Assembly: GCA_011009095.1 (NCBI GenBank)
Contig: VTPC01091010.1
Coordinates: forward strand, 116,457 to 180,456
Direction: 5' to 3'
DNA length: 64,000 nt
Source of the DNA: Ignelater luminosus
Lineage: Eukaryota; Arthropoda; Insecta; Coleoptera; Elateridae
How positions within the stretch are numbered: position 1 is the first letter of the stretch; each line of letters opens with the position of its first letter. This document shows positions 12,901-24,813 of this stretch, piece after piece. The notes under the pieces were generated by a model. That model saw only the letters and a list, made by a program, of their open reading frames with translations, had not been told where the DNA came from and did not search any database. A program made the translations under genes and the position numbers.

Positions 12901-13826
12901 AAACTATATATAGGGTAAGTAAAACCCATCACAGGAGATGAATGAGTTTGTAGGTGAATTTTATCGCCAGAGACCACCCAGGACTTGTTCATGGACTTCC
13001 AGATGTCTACTAGTTTGCGTTCCGTCAAGTAGCTGGGAAGCTGAATCCTATTTCCAAGCGGTAACCGTTAATGTTGGTAAAAAATCAGCCCTGATACGGT
13101 CGTTATTACAGTAGTAGTTGCTAGTGGCACCGTTTACCAGAAAATACGCCACTAATGTAGGAATTTATCAACTTCTCAATTGTTCAGATGGAATTGGAAC
13201 AGAGCAGTCTCATCATTGGCTTTGGTTTTTCTTGTTTTGTTTTTATTTTATCGTTAGATGCTACCTAATACCAAGTTCTAAATCAATCAGAATATTTAGT
13301 ATAAAATTTTAATTTTTCATGCGATTAATATTTGGATGGAAAAATCGTATCAACATTTTTTTGATAATGAAAATTTTTAAAAATAAACTAATCCTCAAAG
13401 CATGCTAGTTTATGAATTTTGAATTCACGTGTTTTTGAAAAACAAAAGTAGTTTTTTTACAAAACCATTAACAATAAGCATAATAAACTGTAAAATTCGA
13501 ACATCACTCGAAAAATACATAATATGCAATAAGCTACAGATACTACTGCAGCATGTTTTGAATTTCGATAGGATAGGCAACTAAGAAGGCATTGTTTATA
13601 CGTAAATTTTGGGGTTAACAGATTGTGAACATCCCTTAACAAGATGGCAGGCCTCCCACCCTAATATGTAGTATTTTTCTAGTATGGCGCTCGTATCTTG
13701 TAAACACAGTTGTGAATTTTTATCAAATTTATGACTTTCGGGTGATTTTAATTAAAGTGTGCACGAGTTTGTGTTTTCCGCATTACGTAAAGAACTAAGT
13801 AGTTGTATGCATGGTTTATAATACAG
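12901..13826. other. Region upstream of the cryptic exons
   Basis: No recognised gene. If the exons at 13827 and 14377 are real, the transcription start and 5'UTR would lie in the last few hundred bases here. No convincing TATA box was seen. Confidence 0.35.
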
Positions 13827-13854
13827 ATGTCCGCTGTAACACATTCGGTGCCAG
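13827..13854 (+). CDS. Candidate first coding exon, unidentified gene
   Basis: A short open segment starts at ATG 13827 and encodes MSAVTHSVP plus one base of the next codon. It ends at a good donor, CCAG|GTTAGT. It joins in frame (phase 1) with the exon at 14377, giving an uninterrupted reading frame across a 522-base intron. I do not recognise the protein. The support is only splice-site quality and frame continuity over a very short stretch, so chance is possible. Confidence 0.35.
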
Positions 13855-14376
13855 GTTAGTAAATTTTATTGGACTTTTTTTATTCTTTTCTACTTATTTC
13901 TTCTCGTTTTCAAGATCGTTAAGTGTTCAGTTTAAGTTGGGAATTATTTAGTTAATTAAAAGTTTTGTTGTTATGACTTTTGGCACATTTTAAAGTGATT
14001 GAAACATAACTAAAAGTTGTACACTTACTCAATTGATTATGAATGTTAATTAATAAATTATAGTTTTTAACAAATATTAGAAACGATACTGGCTTCCTGA
14101 TAAATATTTACCATAACGAGTTTGCCACAAATTTTCCAAAAAAACTTTGTTTTCAGAAATCAAAGAGTTTATTATATGGAACCTTAATATCAACATCATT
14201 CAAATGTTTTAGTTTGTGTTCATGAAGATAATCAAACATTATTTGTGTTTTTTAGTGATAGAAACAAGATATGAAGCACTCAACAATTAAACAACTTATT
14301 TTAAACCAAATATTATTATCACCTAAATAAATATCAACATCTATGTTTATTTCTCCTTTTAATTGTTTTGTTTTAG

Positions 14377-14425
14377 GTGCTGATCCCACAAAGGGCATCC
14401 AAAAACGCAGGGCGGGAAGTATAGG
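14377..14425 (+). CDS. Candidate second coding exon, unidentified gene
   Basis: A 49-base segment preceded by a strong pyrimidine tract and TTTTAG acceptor and followed by a near-perfect donor, AGG|GTAAGT. In phase with the exon at 13827 it encodes GADPTKGIQKRRAGSI and leaves two bases for the next exon. The GC content is clearly higher than the flanks. KRRAGS is a basic, kinase-type (RxxS) site. No later exon of this gene could be identified; it may lie in the transposon-rich DNA downstream. Confidence 0.35.
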
Positions 14426-17400
14426 GTAAGTAGAAGATTGCGAATAATTCAACAAACCATTTATTAATTTATTTCTCAATTAAAGTACGGTATAAACAAA
14501 AGATTAACCCTTATGGGGTGGGTTTTATAAAGTGCCGGTAAAGTAGATTTCTGGAAATATAATTTTAATACTTCTAATGTACATTGATAGATGACGCTGG
14601 ACATCTGAGATTTTAGCGGCTTAAATTTGTGCTGTTTTTGATAATTTTACGTATTTTAATTAAAGTCGTCTTCTCTTTAGACTCATTTTCATTTATTTTA
14701 AGAAGACTAATTCCGGGTTATTATAAATATCTAAGGAGTTTTTCTGTTATCGTTTTTATTTTTTTAATGTATTTTATTGTTATTTTGAAATAAATATTTA
14801 AACATGCAATTTTGATGGGAATTAACCATCGATCTTTAGACAGGAAATAAAAATATCACAAAGGATTTTGAACTTATTTGATTTTACATATCATTTCCGC
14901 TTGTTACTACTTAAGTTCAGTATTAAATGTCAAATTCTTACCATATGTCCAAAAATAGAAATACTTTTATCATTGATAAGTGACAGGTAATATGTTAAAT
15001 AAATTAGTGATAAAATACGTATATTGTTATTTAATATTTATAAACGTATCGCAATAACATTAACATTCTTTAATCTTTACACTACAAACAAATTACTAAA
15101 CATTTGGTGGGAAATATGTTAGATCATAACATTTATCGAAAAAAAAAGTGAATGGCAGTAAGGAGATAACAAAAGTGATGCTAAGTGAAAATTCCAATGT
15201 GAAATGGAATTTATATTTGCTCATGCAAATGGGATTTTCTAAATAAAGTGTACACAAAATGACAAATGATTTATTTTATTGACTAATAATGCCAACACAC
15301 TATAGAAAAGAAATTATCCTTGTTTTAGTAGTTTTTCAAATCAAGTATAGAATAGGCCATTTGAATATTATTGGACTGTCATAAATGGGTAATGGAAAAG
15401 CTAAACTAAAAGTAAAAAATAAGATATAAGCCAAAACAAGTATGTTTTCATACTTCTAATAAGTGCTAACATGAAGACTTGCAGTTATTCCAATCGAGTA
15501 ACATGGTCTTGTGCTTATTTAGGCATCTTAACAAATGAAGATGAAAAATGATTGCTGTGTTGTAAAACATGATCCACTATAGGACAAGAAACACTAGTTT
15601 AGCAAACTGCTTTCTAACAGAAATTAGAAAGATTTGATTGTTTCAAGAAATATATAAATCAAGATCTTTGACAGTTTAGTAAAATGACAAAATCCTTATT
15701 CCTCAATTCAAGTTCATTTTTATTATTGTACTATGTCTATTAATTAAATAAATGGACATTCGTTTGTATTTTATAATATTATAACTGCCTTTTGTTACTT
15801 TTTTTGGTTTCATGCCTCGTAACAAGTAAATGAGTGATTTTAGTAACTTGAGACGTCTATATGATTATACAACTTAATATGGCCGTTCTTTGCAAATGTG
15901 TCGAAACAGAAAAATTAGATAGCAACAGCATAATCTGCATTGTATGTGGTATAGTGTTCATTAACCAAGCATTCTGAATGTTATTGGCTTAGTTATTTCA
16001 TTTTCTAGCATTAGGTACATTGTTTTCAAAATGACAATATTAACAAGTTACACCTTGTAATGAATGCTTGAAATTTTAAAAGCAACTGAAAATGGAATGG
16101 AAGGATTCCAATGGGAGACCAAAAGATTACAAATCTCCATTTTGTGTAAATTACTAAACCTACTGCAAAAATAGTTTCAAGGTTTTGTTCTAGTTTGCAA
16201 ATTAAGAAAGCAGAAACTAAGATTGAGGTATTCGAGACAGGTGCATTAAGTAATTTCTATATAATCAACAAATTCACTTATCTTGGATCACAGTTCGTTC
16301 AAACTCTAAACCTCATAATTTATAATACTATGGGGCAAAATTTTAAACTGTATGGAAAGCAAAAAGCAGAACTTCTGAATCTCCATGTTAATTTCTGACC
16401 TGCCCTTTCGTGTCCAAAACAACATCCTGATGTACTCTTCAATCTACTGAGCGATCTCAGACAAATCTTTCTACTTAAGCACAAAACGCTATAAATCTAG
16501 AACAGAAATTGAAAATTTGACTATTTTAATGAGGCATTTGAAGTTTAGAAACAAAGGAAATTAGTCACTGAGTCCATTTGAACAAACAATAAAAACATAA
16601 ATATAATTTTCTAAATGGTCCCAACTGTGCCTGTTCGCCTATGGTAACTGCACTATAATGTATACCCAATCTTTGGTGATGATACGAGATAGCTTTTATA
16701 TTCTAGTACAGTGTCTATCTGTTTGATGCAAATTACAAAGTTCACTTTTCTTTCTTGTTGGTTCGTCAAAAATGAATCTCAATATCATTTATGTCATGTC
16801 ATTTGAACGATACCATGACGATAATATGTAGAGTAAATGTCACTTTTTAGAAAATAGTAATGCAACTTTGCTAGCTATTTGGTGTGGCCTAAGATGAATT
16901 CTAATCAGCTGCTCCTTTGGCTAGTATAGCTACAGAGTAAAATTAAAGAGTCTTGGAAAGCAATCTGCAAATTGACTTCATCAAATATCGTTAACGTCTT
17001 AACGAATTTCCATGTTCCAGTAATAAAGGCTGTTTTTCCCACATAGCCAAAAACAGAACGTGATGGATAAGCAACGCAAAAACAATAATACATGCGAATA
17101 AAACAGTCTGACTATGGAACAGGTCGTTACATTACATTATAACCTAGTTTGTTTCTCGTGTAAAGAAATTGCTTAGATAAAAATATAATCTTTGTGAACA
17201 GAACAGAATAGGAGAGAATAAAGCCATCAACTTATTTTCGTATCCTTACCTTTTAGGATAAAATTTATCAAATTTGATGTCAGAACTTCAGATTGACGCA
17301 AATCAAGTTGGCTATCCAAACGCAATGAATTAAGGCAAATTGCCCAAAAACACAAAGCCCCACAGGCTACATGAGTGAGCCGCTTAAAGCGGCCAGCCTG

Positions 17401-18689
17401 TACATTACATTAAGATTTTTCATCTATGTACTGTTCACTAAAATTCCCCAAAAAGGAAAGCCTCAGAAAATCTTAAACATCTCACTCTCAAAACTTAAGC
17501 AAAATAATTTGGAAAACAAAAGAATTTGGAATTTACTATAACTATAAATAATAATATAGTGGGATAAATAACTTAAAATACATCAGGTACAGATGATGTG
17601 GGGGGCGGGGCCCGGATAATTAGTTTTGTCTTGTCAAAAGATGAATCCTGGATAGTTTTTGTAAGATGGCGTGTATGCTAAAAGAAAAACAAATTATAGA
17701 TTACAGTAGAAAGAAGATAAGAACCCATCAAGTAGTGTGCAAACTGCAAGACATTACATTCGAACTCATTAAGCCACGGATGTTTCTTGTACCTTAAGGT
17801 AGGATCGATTTAACATTCAAGCCGACCGGACTTGCACCTCATAGAGTATAATTTTTACTTAGCTCCATGAGATAATATTTAAATCGTGTAAAAATGAAAG
17901 ACGGAATATCAACAACTACCAAATGACAAAAAGTTTGAATTATAACTTCAATTAAGTTAAGGAACAACAAGAAAGTTCATTTTTATAGCATGAATCATCG
18001 TAATTATATAAATAAACCGCTAACATTTTACTGTTTCATTTGAAAATTTATATTAAAATTATGAAAAGAGAATTTTAAAAAATTAAATACATGCCACCAT
18101 GTTTATTTGATACAAGGTGTTATGGTGAACCTCAATACTGAACACTTTTGGAGATTCAATTATGATAAGACTGTTATTCATTTCTTATCAGTTAATAAAT
18201 AGTCGGTAATGCCTCTGGCTGTATTAAATGTAGGAACATCTCGTGTTTATCGGGTTCTAGCCGCCCTCATTATTTGTTATTAAAATTCTTAATGTGAAAA
18301 AGGGTGTATAGGTGTATATATATTTTAAATTTACACCTTTAGAAAAATTGAAATTTCTTAGGTTAGAATCGTATTTTTTTTCTTTTATTACAGGAGTGAC
18401 AATGAGATTTATGTACGGAACATTTGATGTTTTATGGGAGTTTCTGTTTTTGTTTAAATATCTCTTCCTCCTCGGCTTTTAAATCTATTACAAGTAGCGG
18501 TATGTACGTTCAGAGGTTTGATGAATGTTTTTTTTTCTAAATAGCTTTTTGTTCGTAACGCGATGTGTGGAACGTTGTTCTCACGTGTAAAATTTATTTT
18601 TAACATTAATTATAAGAGAATATCATTTTCACGAAACGAAAGTTGGCTATCAATACAAACTCGAGGTAAATAACAGCTGATCTGCAGTA
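14426..18689. other. AT-rich stretch, intron or intergenic
   Basis: No supported gene. At 16195-16398 an open frame contains INKFTYLGSQF, which is reminiscent of the region after the reverse transcriptase in non-LTR elements, but nothing around it confirms this. Near 17820 a few residues faintly resemble the C-terminal part of mariner transposases. Both are too weak to call. Confidence 0.4.
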
Positions 18690-19009
18690 TACAGGATGTT
18701 CCAACGCGTTATTATTTGTGGAAATATTACTAAGAATGGTTGTACAGAACAATAAACCTCTACATTTCAGAATGATTTTTTGAACTATATAGGGTGTCCC
18801 ATTTTTTTGATATGTCCATATTCATGGTTCATTGTTGATTACATCAATAGAGCACTATGGAGTTCTAAACCTGACCATTTTGGCATTAATTTTTGAACGC
18901 AGAAGTTATCGTTTTGTACACTGGTTTTTAGTAACAGTTTCTCGATATTTCTACAAATACTTGTAACGGCGAAATTTGCCATCCATAGTTTGTTGGAACA
19001 CCTTGTGTA
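18690..19009. mobile_element. Putative 320-bp MITE-like element
   Basis: The left end TACAGGATGTTCCAAC (18690-18705) is the imperfect inverse of GTTGGAACACCTTGTGTA (18992-19009). It has no coding capacity. An extra AGGGTGTCCCA motif at 18791 is shared with other small elements in this window. No target duplication was identified. Confidence 0.45.
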
Positions 19010-19599
19010 GATGTACTGTATACCACAAGTTTGAGAGTAGTACTATTCAAAATTATCTAAAATTTATTAATTTTTTACTATTTTTATTTCTACGTGTTGG
19101 TGAAAAGGCAGCAAAAACTCATTTGCATTGTCAAGTTCAAGGAATAAAGTTTTAGTGTACTCATTGAATAGAGGAAGTCTAGACAGTTTGGAATTAGCTC
19201 GTATAACGACAAAACACGTTCGCATAGTGTACAGCTTGAACATCAAAACTAAATTTGACCAAATTTCTGCCCTAAAATTTAATCTTTGCTAATAAAATTG
19301 CCGCTATACAACGGGTCTAAGTCTATTCTGTAGACTTTAAATACTTCTATATTTTTCGAAAGCTTCCATTTTGCCCATCTGTACCTACTACCAATTTTGG
19401 AAGAACTATTGATATGACCGTGATCCTCTAAGCCTTCAGCCTGCTACTGCCTAACTATAGTTGGATGTGCTTTATCTAAATGCAGTTTCACAATTTGGAG
19501 AGTTGAAAGTAATTTTATCGGGGATACTAAATTTTACAATAGCTATGTCTAGCAGCTCTCAAAGTTCGGTCTCACCTGGAAAACAGAGAAAATCTAAAA
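19010..19599. other. AT-rich spacer, nothing seen
   Basis: No gene, repeat or motif that I can support. Confidence 0.4.
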
Positions 19600-21470
19600 A
19601 TATCATGGAATTGGGAAAATACAAATAAAAGTAAGGAAATTTAATGATTATGACATCACCAACAGGGACGGCTCAAGACGTTACGCGTCTTAGGCGCAAC
19701 CTAAGGGCGCCACTTATCAAGGGATGCAAAAATAGGATTGCCAACCGGCCAATATTCTACAAGGATCCTTCATCATGTCATTTTTGGAGTCGAAGAAAGG
19801 ACCCGCATGGGATCCCGAGGGATCCTTCATGAGCGTCCACGGAGTCCAATCTGACCTTTACAAAAACCAATATTGGTGAAAACCGTAAGCCAACAAATGG
19901 CTCTAAATAGCGGAAAAAAGACGAATAACAGCTATAATTTACCTTTGCCAGAGCTAACAATAGATCCCCAGATCACTGTTATTGCAACAGTATTGTTTAC
20001 CTTCGTATTTGTTTTTTAATAAAAGTCGCAACAATTTTGCTTTTTCTTTTTACTCATTACTCACTACTCACCATAAGTATAAAATAATTTACATATTTTT
20101 ATGAGATGTCTTGTATTTGGATGAAACTAGAACCATTAATCACCAAATAGGAAGGAAGCAGGGGGTCAAAGTTGGAAATTTTCCACTTTTTGAAAACGAA
20201 AAGTTGAAATAACCCGAGAGCGGGTGGACCGATTTTCACCAAACTTGGAGGGTAAGTAGAACTACCCTGTGCGCGCGCAGCGAATGCGGTAACACCTAGT
20301 GGCAAAAATGGGCAAAATCGATTGGTACTGGGACCACGGGCGCTATCGTGTAAAGCTGCCAAAGAATGTTCTGTCCCAGGCAATTTTAAATTTAAGCCCA
20401 TAGTCGTCCATGGGGGGATCGGGGTGGGTTTTTGCGAAGATATCAAAACGGCATTTAGCTTCCCGATTCAGTTTCTTCACCTGCATCTGATGCCGCTCGA
20501 ACCGTTTTGCACTTCTTACGATTCGGTCGCTAGAGGGCGCGATAGTCCAAACCAAGAAAGGTTTGTAGCTCAGAAACGCAAGTACTATCGCGGAATAGGA
20601 GAGAAAGTCCAATGAAAAACAAAAAAAAAACTCGAAGCTCTCCAAAAGACCATTTGGGGAATCTGCGAACTTTACAAGCCTCATCATGACCGTCCGAATA
20701 GTCTGATCAACATAATATTCGAGATTTATGTTCTGGGAGTGTAGTTGTAAGACTTTGATGCACCATGGAATGGGAAATTAAAAAGGTTCAATGCACTTTT
20801 TTCCTATAATGTCATCTTCTAGGTCAAAAACACGAAATACTGAAAACGGTGCAAATACGGTCTTGGAATGGACACGTTTTGAGCTAGAGAGACGAAGCTT
20901 TTGCAGTAAAAGTACTTTAGTGATTTATACGTATAAGCAATTTCCGAATCTTTCCAAAAAGATTCGAATTCTAGGGGGGTGCTGTTCATTTTCTATCCCT
21001 TCTAGCGCCGTTAGTTTGTGGTGATTAATTAAGTTAAAAGTGACCGGAGGAAATTTAAAAATTTCTTATGAAATTTATTTTATTTATTTTTGGTTTTTCT
21101 TCATTCGTGTCGAAACGGTTCGTCTTATTGACTCGAAACCTTAAAAAAAGGTAAAAATGCGTCAAAAGTATAATACGCCCTTTTTTGAAAAACCCCTCCT
21201 TTTACCAGAAAATCAGATTTGATGGAATAAGGTAGAAGAATTGGTGCCCATAGACATGCGGTCGAGTGGTTGATGGAAGCGTTGTGGGGAGATATCTCGC
21301 GCACTCAATATTTTGTTCTTATGGTGAGGGCTATACCAAGAGTTATCGCAGACATAGCACGTGTGTAAGGAGGCGATATGGGCCGAAAACACTTCGGTTT
21401 TGTTTCGGTCTGACGTTTTTCTTTTCAATAGTTCAATTAATTTTGAATTTTATAGTTCGAATTTCTTAAA
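19600..21470. repeat. GC-richer block, probable old dispersed repeat
   Basis: A compositional island in AT-rich DNA. It contains a GC-rich start (19650-19850, including GACGTTACGCGTC and repeated GGATCC sites) and a long segment at 20100-21450. Both strands have overlapping open frames (for example 20099-20446 and 20343-20687 on minus, 20322-20615 on plus), none with a recognisable domain. I read it as an old mobile element of unknown class, not as host genes. Confidence 0.35.
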
Positions 21471-22628
21471 AAGAGAAGATCGGCTATCATCAACTGCTAG
21501 ATTCTGTTTAATTTTTTTGAACAGTTAATCCTCAAATTTGATTTAAATTGGATGATGTTCTCCACGGCAGCACTGCAATTTTGTATCGTTCCAAGAATAA
21601 TAATAATAATAAAGCTTGATTCCTAAGAAACATTGGTTAGCACTTTAAGAGCATAAAAAAGTTCCCAAAAACGATCTTAAGCTTACATGAATTTCAAAGT
21701 TAACGATAGTTATTTGTTATTGGCTAATGTGTGCCTGTTTGAAATTACAAGATCATTTTGGCAATAGTGATATGCTTGCATTCACTGCTGTCTTGTTCTC
21801 GACCTTGATATTACTACAAAACTCCTGTTACAGTCTAGTTTATAGAAAAGCAGCAGATGAAACTCTGATTTTTCAGCAAGATGAACCATCGAATAGAATA
21901 AATTTATTCATTGTTAAGGATACTTCTCCATGACCGTAGGCACCTAGCACATGTACAAGAGTTTCATTTTTATTAAATGTTGCAGTATAGGAATTGTACC
22001 TACGTTACACGTCATGATGTATTATAGTAAATTATGTATCATTGAGGTCATAAGAGATCGAATCAGACTTAGTCAGAACTTCCAACGTTTAAAATATGCT
22101 ATACTATCTACTTAAAATTCTGCATTATCGGTCTGTCCCAGTTCTTTATGATGTCGCCTCTCGGTGATACAAAGTTTGTAATTTTCATTGCACAAAATTG
22201 TTATTTTCATATTCACAAATTTTAGTTTGTATTTTAAAAACAAAAGAATGCATCAAACTTTTGTTTTTATTATTTGCCCTAAAAATAGTTCGAATGTAGT
22301 AGTTGACTAATTTTTTTCTGTTTGTAATGACAAGCAATACAATATCATTGCTCATAAAACAAAGATCACGCTTGTATGTGCTACATGAGTCAATACTGAC
22401 ACAATTAACAAATTAAAATTCTTGAGAAAATAGTATAAAATTGTTTACCCAGCTTTTAACATTGTTGTTTATATGATGCAAAAAGAACATCTTAAAACTT
22501 CCCTAGATATAATAAGGGATGTTCGAGTGTTATAACGGTAGACTTATGCATTAGCTTGGCTTTACATACGTGAATAAATGAATACTTGAACAGCGTCTAT
22601 ATGTAGGGAAGATGGATAAGGTAAGTTT
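21471..22628. other. AT-rich spacer with one signal-peptide-like small ORF
   Basis: Mostly featureless. A 53-codon frame at 21772-21933 begins with a hydrophobic N-terminus, MLAFTAVLFSTLILL, resembling a secretion signal, and later contains FQQDEPSN, which faintly resembles the FQQD-AP-H motif of Tc1/mariner transposases. Either reading could be chance. Confidence 0.25.
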
Positions 22629-22775
22629 CAGATTAACCGTAACAATGTGCACGGAGCGGCATCAGTATTCATGGAGAGACGGGCTGACACCGGCCTGGTC
22701 CGGAACGCAAGGATGAACCCGGATTTTGGGAATATTGTAGCTCTGCTATCACGGATAAGATTTAAAGCCTTATAA
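22629..22775 (+). other. Short GC-rich open segment of unknown nature
   Basis: A GC-rich patch with an open frame ending at TAA 22773-22775. Its last 34 codons start at ATG 22671 (MERRADTGLV...). Directly upstream is ATGGATAAG|GTAAGT (22612-22626), which looks like a short exon end with a perfect donor, and TTTCAG precedes the open segment. I do not recognise the product. It could be a fragment of an old gene or repeat. Confidence 0.2.
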
Positions 22776-23564
22776 ATGGTGTGTCTATGAACTTAAAGCC
22801 TAATGGCTTTACGAATTCATCTTCATTTGCGATTTTACCTAACTGTCATATTGGTTTTGATAGGTGGTGTAATTTCTATTTATAGATTTTTTTGTTTGAT
22901 TTTAAAATTTTAATGTGGAAGATTCGTCGATTTCTGCCTTAAAATAATGCAATCTGCATTGAAATTTGATCAATAAGAAAATTAAAACAAATCACAAATA
23001 ACGTAGTTATTTCAGTTCATCATTCCAATAAATTATACGATGTATAGCCGCCAGATAGAGTTAATAAAATTGTTTCTTGTCACTTCTTCATTTTTACTAG
23101 CAAAATTGGGTAGACGCTACGCTACACATTCTGATTGATAACGTAATCAACTTCTGTATTTACAGTTTGCAAGGTAGGATTTTTTCATTTCTTTTGCAAG
23201 TAAGTAACATATGAACAGCTAAGTATATGGAAAGATCAAGCAAAAAATGTACATCTACGTGCTCTATTATGTATTTGGAGAGACAAAAATATATTTCTAG
23301 AAAAATTGTTTTGCGGATAAAAAAATTGATATCGACTTATTTTCAAATAAGCAGAATTCAAGGCCAAATGAAACGCACATAAAAGAGTACTAGAAAAGAA
23401 ATGACGCTAAATGTGGAGGGTTTCCAAGACAAACTACAAAATGGCCAAATGAAACAGCTCGGGTCTAACAACTCTAATAATTATAATAGAAAAGAAAACA
23501 GAAGCTATTATTTAGAAAATTCCATAGTGTCGAATGGTTTTGCCATAGAAGAGTTTTCAGAAAC

Positions 23565-23594
23565 TACGAGGGTGGTCTGAAAAGTTTCCGACCT
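23565..23594. repeat. mariner 1 left ITR (with TA)
   Basis: Begins TACGAGGGTGGTCTGAAAAG. It is a perfect inverse of 24784-24813 over 30 bases. Confidence 0.95.
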
Positions 23595-24811
23595 CAACGT
23601 GAAGATGGCAGCACTCGTAAATAAAAACTACTGAATTTCGTTGTTCATCTGTTGACAGTTACTCACCAAAGTTTCAGCCATTTTGGACGCGCAGTTTTTA
23701 TGTAACAGTCGTTTGAGTGAGTTGATGTGAGTTTTTTTGTGAAAATGGACAAAATCGAGTATCGAGCTGTCATTAAATATTTGTTTTTGAAAGGCAATAC
23801 GCCTTCGCAAATAAAAGATGAGTTGGATTCTGTGTATGGGGACTCTGCACCATCATTTACCACAGTGAAATTTTGGGCTGCTGAATTTAAACGTGGCCGT
23901 AAGAGCTTGGGAGACGATGAACGTTCGGGACGTCCAAAAACTGCAACTACCGACGAAAACATCGCCAAAGTTCACCAAATGGTGCTAGACGACCGCCGAA
24001 TTAAAGTGAAAGAGATAGCAGAGGTTATGAACATGTCAAAAGAACGTGTTTGTCACATATTAAATCAACATTTAGGCATGAGAAAGCTGTCCGCGCGTTG
24101 GGTACCGCGTTTGCTCACGTTAGACCAAAAACGTGTGCGAATGAATATTTCCAACGCTCTTTTGGCGCAGTTTAGGCGAAATAAATCCGAGTTTTGGCGC
24201 CGATTAATTACTGTAGATGAAACTTGGATACACCATTATACGCCCGAAACAAAAATACAGTCCAAACAGTGGACTGCAAAGGGGGAACCGGCTCCAAAAA
24301 AAGCAAAAACTGTTTTTTCGGCTGGGAAAGTGATGGCGACTGTTTTTTGGGATAGTCATGGAGTTATTTTAATCGATTATCTTCAAAAAGGAAAAACCAT
24401 TACAGGAGCATACTATGCATCATTACTTGACAAGCTGAAGGCAGAACTTGCGAAAAAACGGCCACATTTGCAGAAAAAGAAAATCCTGTTTCACCAAGAT
24501 AACGCACCGTCTCACACCTCAGCGGTTGCCATGGCGAAAATCCACGAATTACGGTTTGAACTGCTTGACCATCCGCCTTACTCACCAGATCTAGCCCCAA
24601 GCGACTTCTTTTTGTTCCCTCATCTAAAAATTGCGCTCGGAGGACAAAGATGCCAAAATGCCGAGTACTATTTGGACGGGTTACAGAGATGGGAGCATCG
24701 CTGGGAGAAGTGTGTAGAGTTATAAGGAGACTATGTTGAAAAATAAAAAAAAATTTTCAGAAAAAATGTTTTGTATCTTTGTTAGGTCGGAAACTTTTCA
24801 GACCACCCTCG
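23567..24811 (+). mobile_element. mariner transposon 1, perfect ITRs, damaged transposase
   Basis: A 1,245-bp element flanked by TA on both sides (23565-23566 and 24812-24813), the target duplication typical of Tc1/mariner. Including the TA, the first 30 bases (23565-23594) are the exact reverse complement of the last 30 (24784-24813). It holds one transposase gene with defects. The identical ITRs suggest a fairly recent copy that could still be mobilised by a related transposase. Confidence 0.95.
23745..24725 (+). pseudogene. mariner 1 transposase, C-terminally damaged
   Basis: DDE transposase that would cut and paste the element at TA dinucleotides. I take the ATG at 23745 (AAAATGGAC) over the upstream GTG, giving 326 residues. 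Visible parts are N-terminal paired helix-turn-helix domains (residues 1-110), WVPRLLT, the catalytic triad D158 (VDETWIHHYTPE), D252 (HQDNAPSH) and D287 (PPYSPDLAPSD), with 34 residues between the last two (D34D). After GGQR the usual helical region is shortened: the sequence jumps from RCQNAEYYL to DGLQRWEHRWEKCVEL, consistent with an in-frame loss of roughly 15 residues relative to relatives. A TAA at 24723 then precedes GDYVEK in the same frame, so a nonsense mutation also removed the last seven residues. Confidence 0.9.
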
Positions 24812-24813
24812 TA
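24784..24813. repeat. mariner 1 right ITR (with TA)
   Basis: Ends ACCACCCTCGTA. It is a perfect inverse of 23565-23594. Confidence 0.95.

Noticed and set aside
16195..16398. Possible non-LTR retrotransposon scrap (INKFTYLGSQF)
   Set aside because: Only one short motif matches and neighbouring conserved blocks are absent.
17640..17880. Possible mariner/Tc1 transposase scrap
   Set aside because: A few residues near 17820 resemble the SPDLAPSD region, but frames are broken and no second motif could be found.
18394..18430. Third exon of the 13827/14377 candidate gene
   Set aside because: The TTACAG acceptor fits the phase, but the frame stops after about ten codons and no good donor exists.
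21772..21933. Small secreted peptide gene
   Set aside because: The hydrophobic start is signal-like, but there is no promoter, splice or homology support, and FQQDEPSN could be a transposase fossil.
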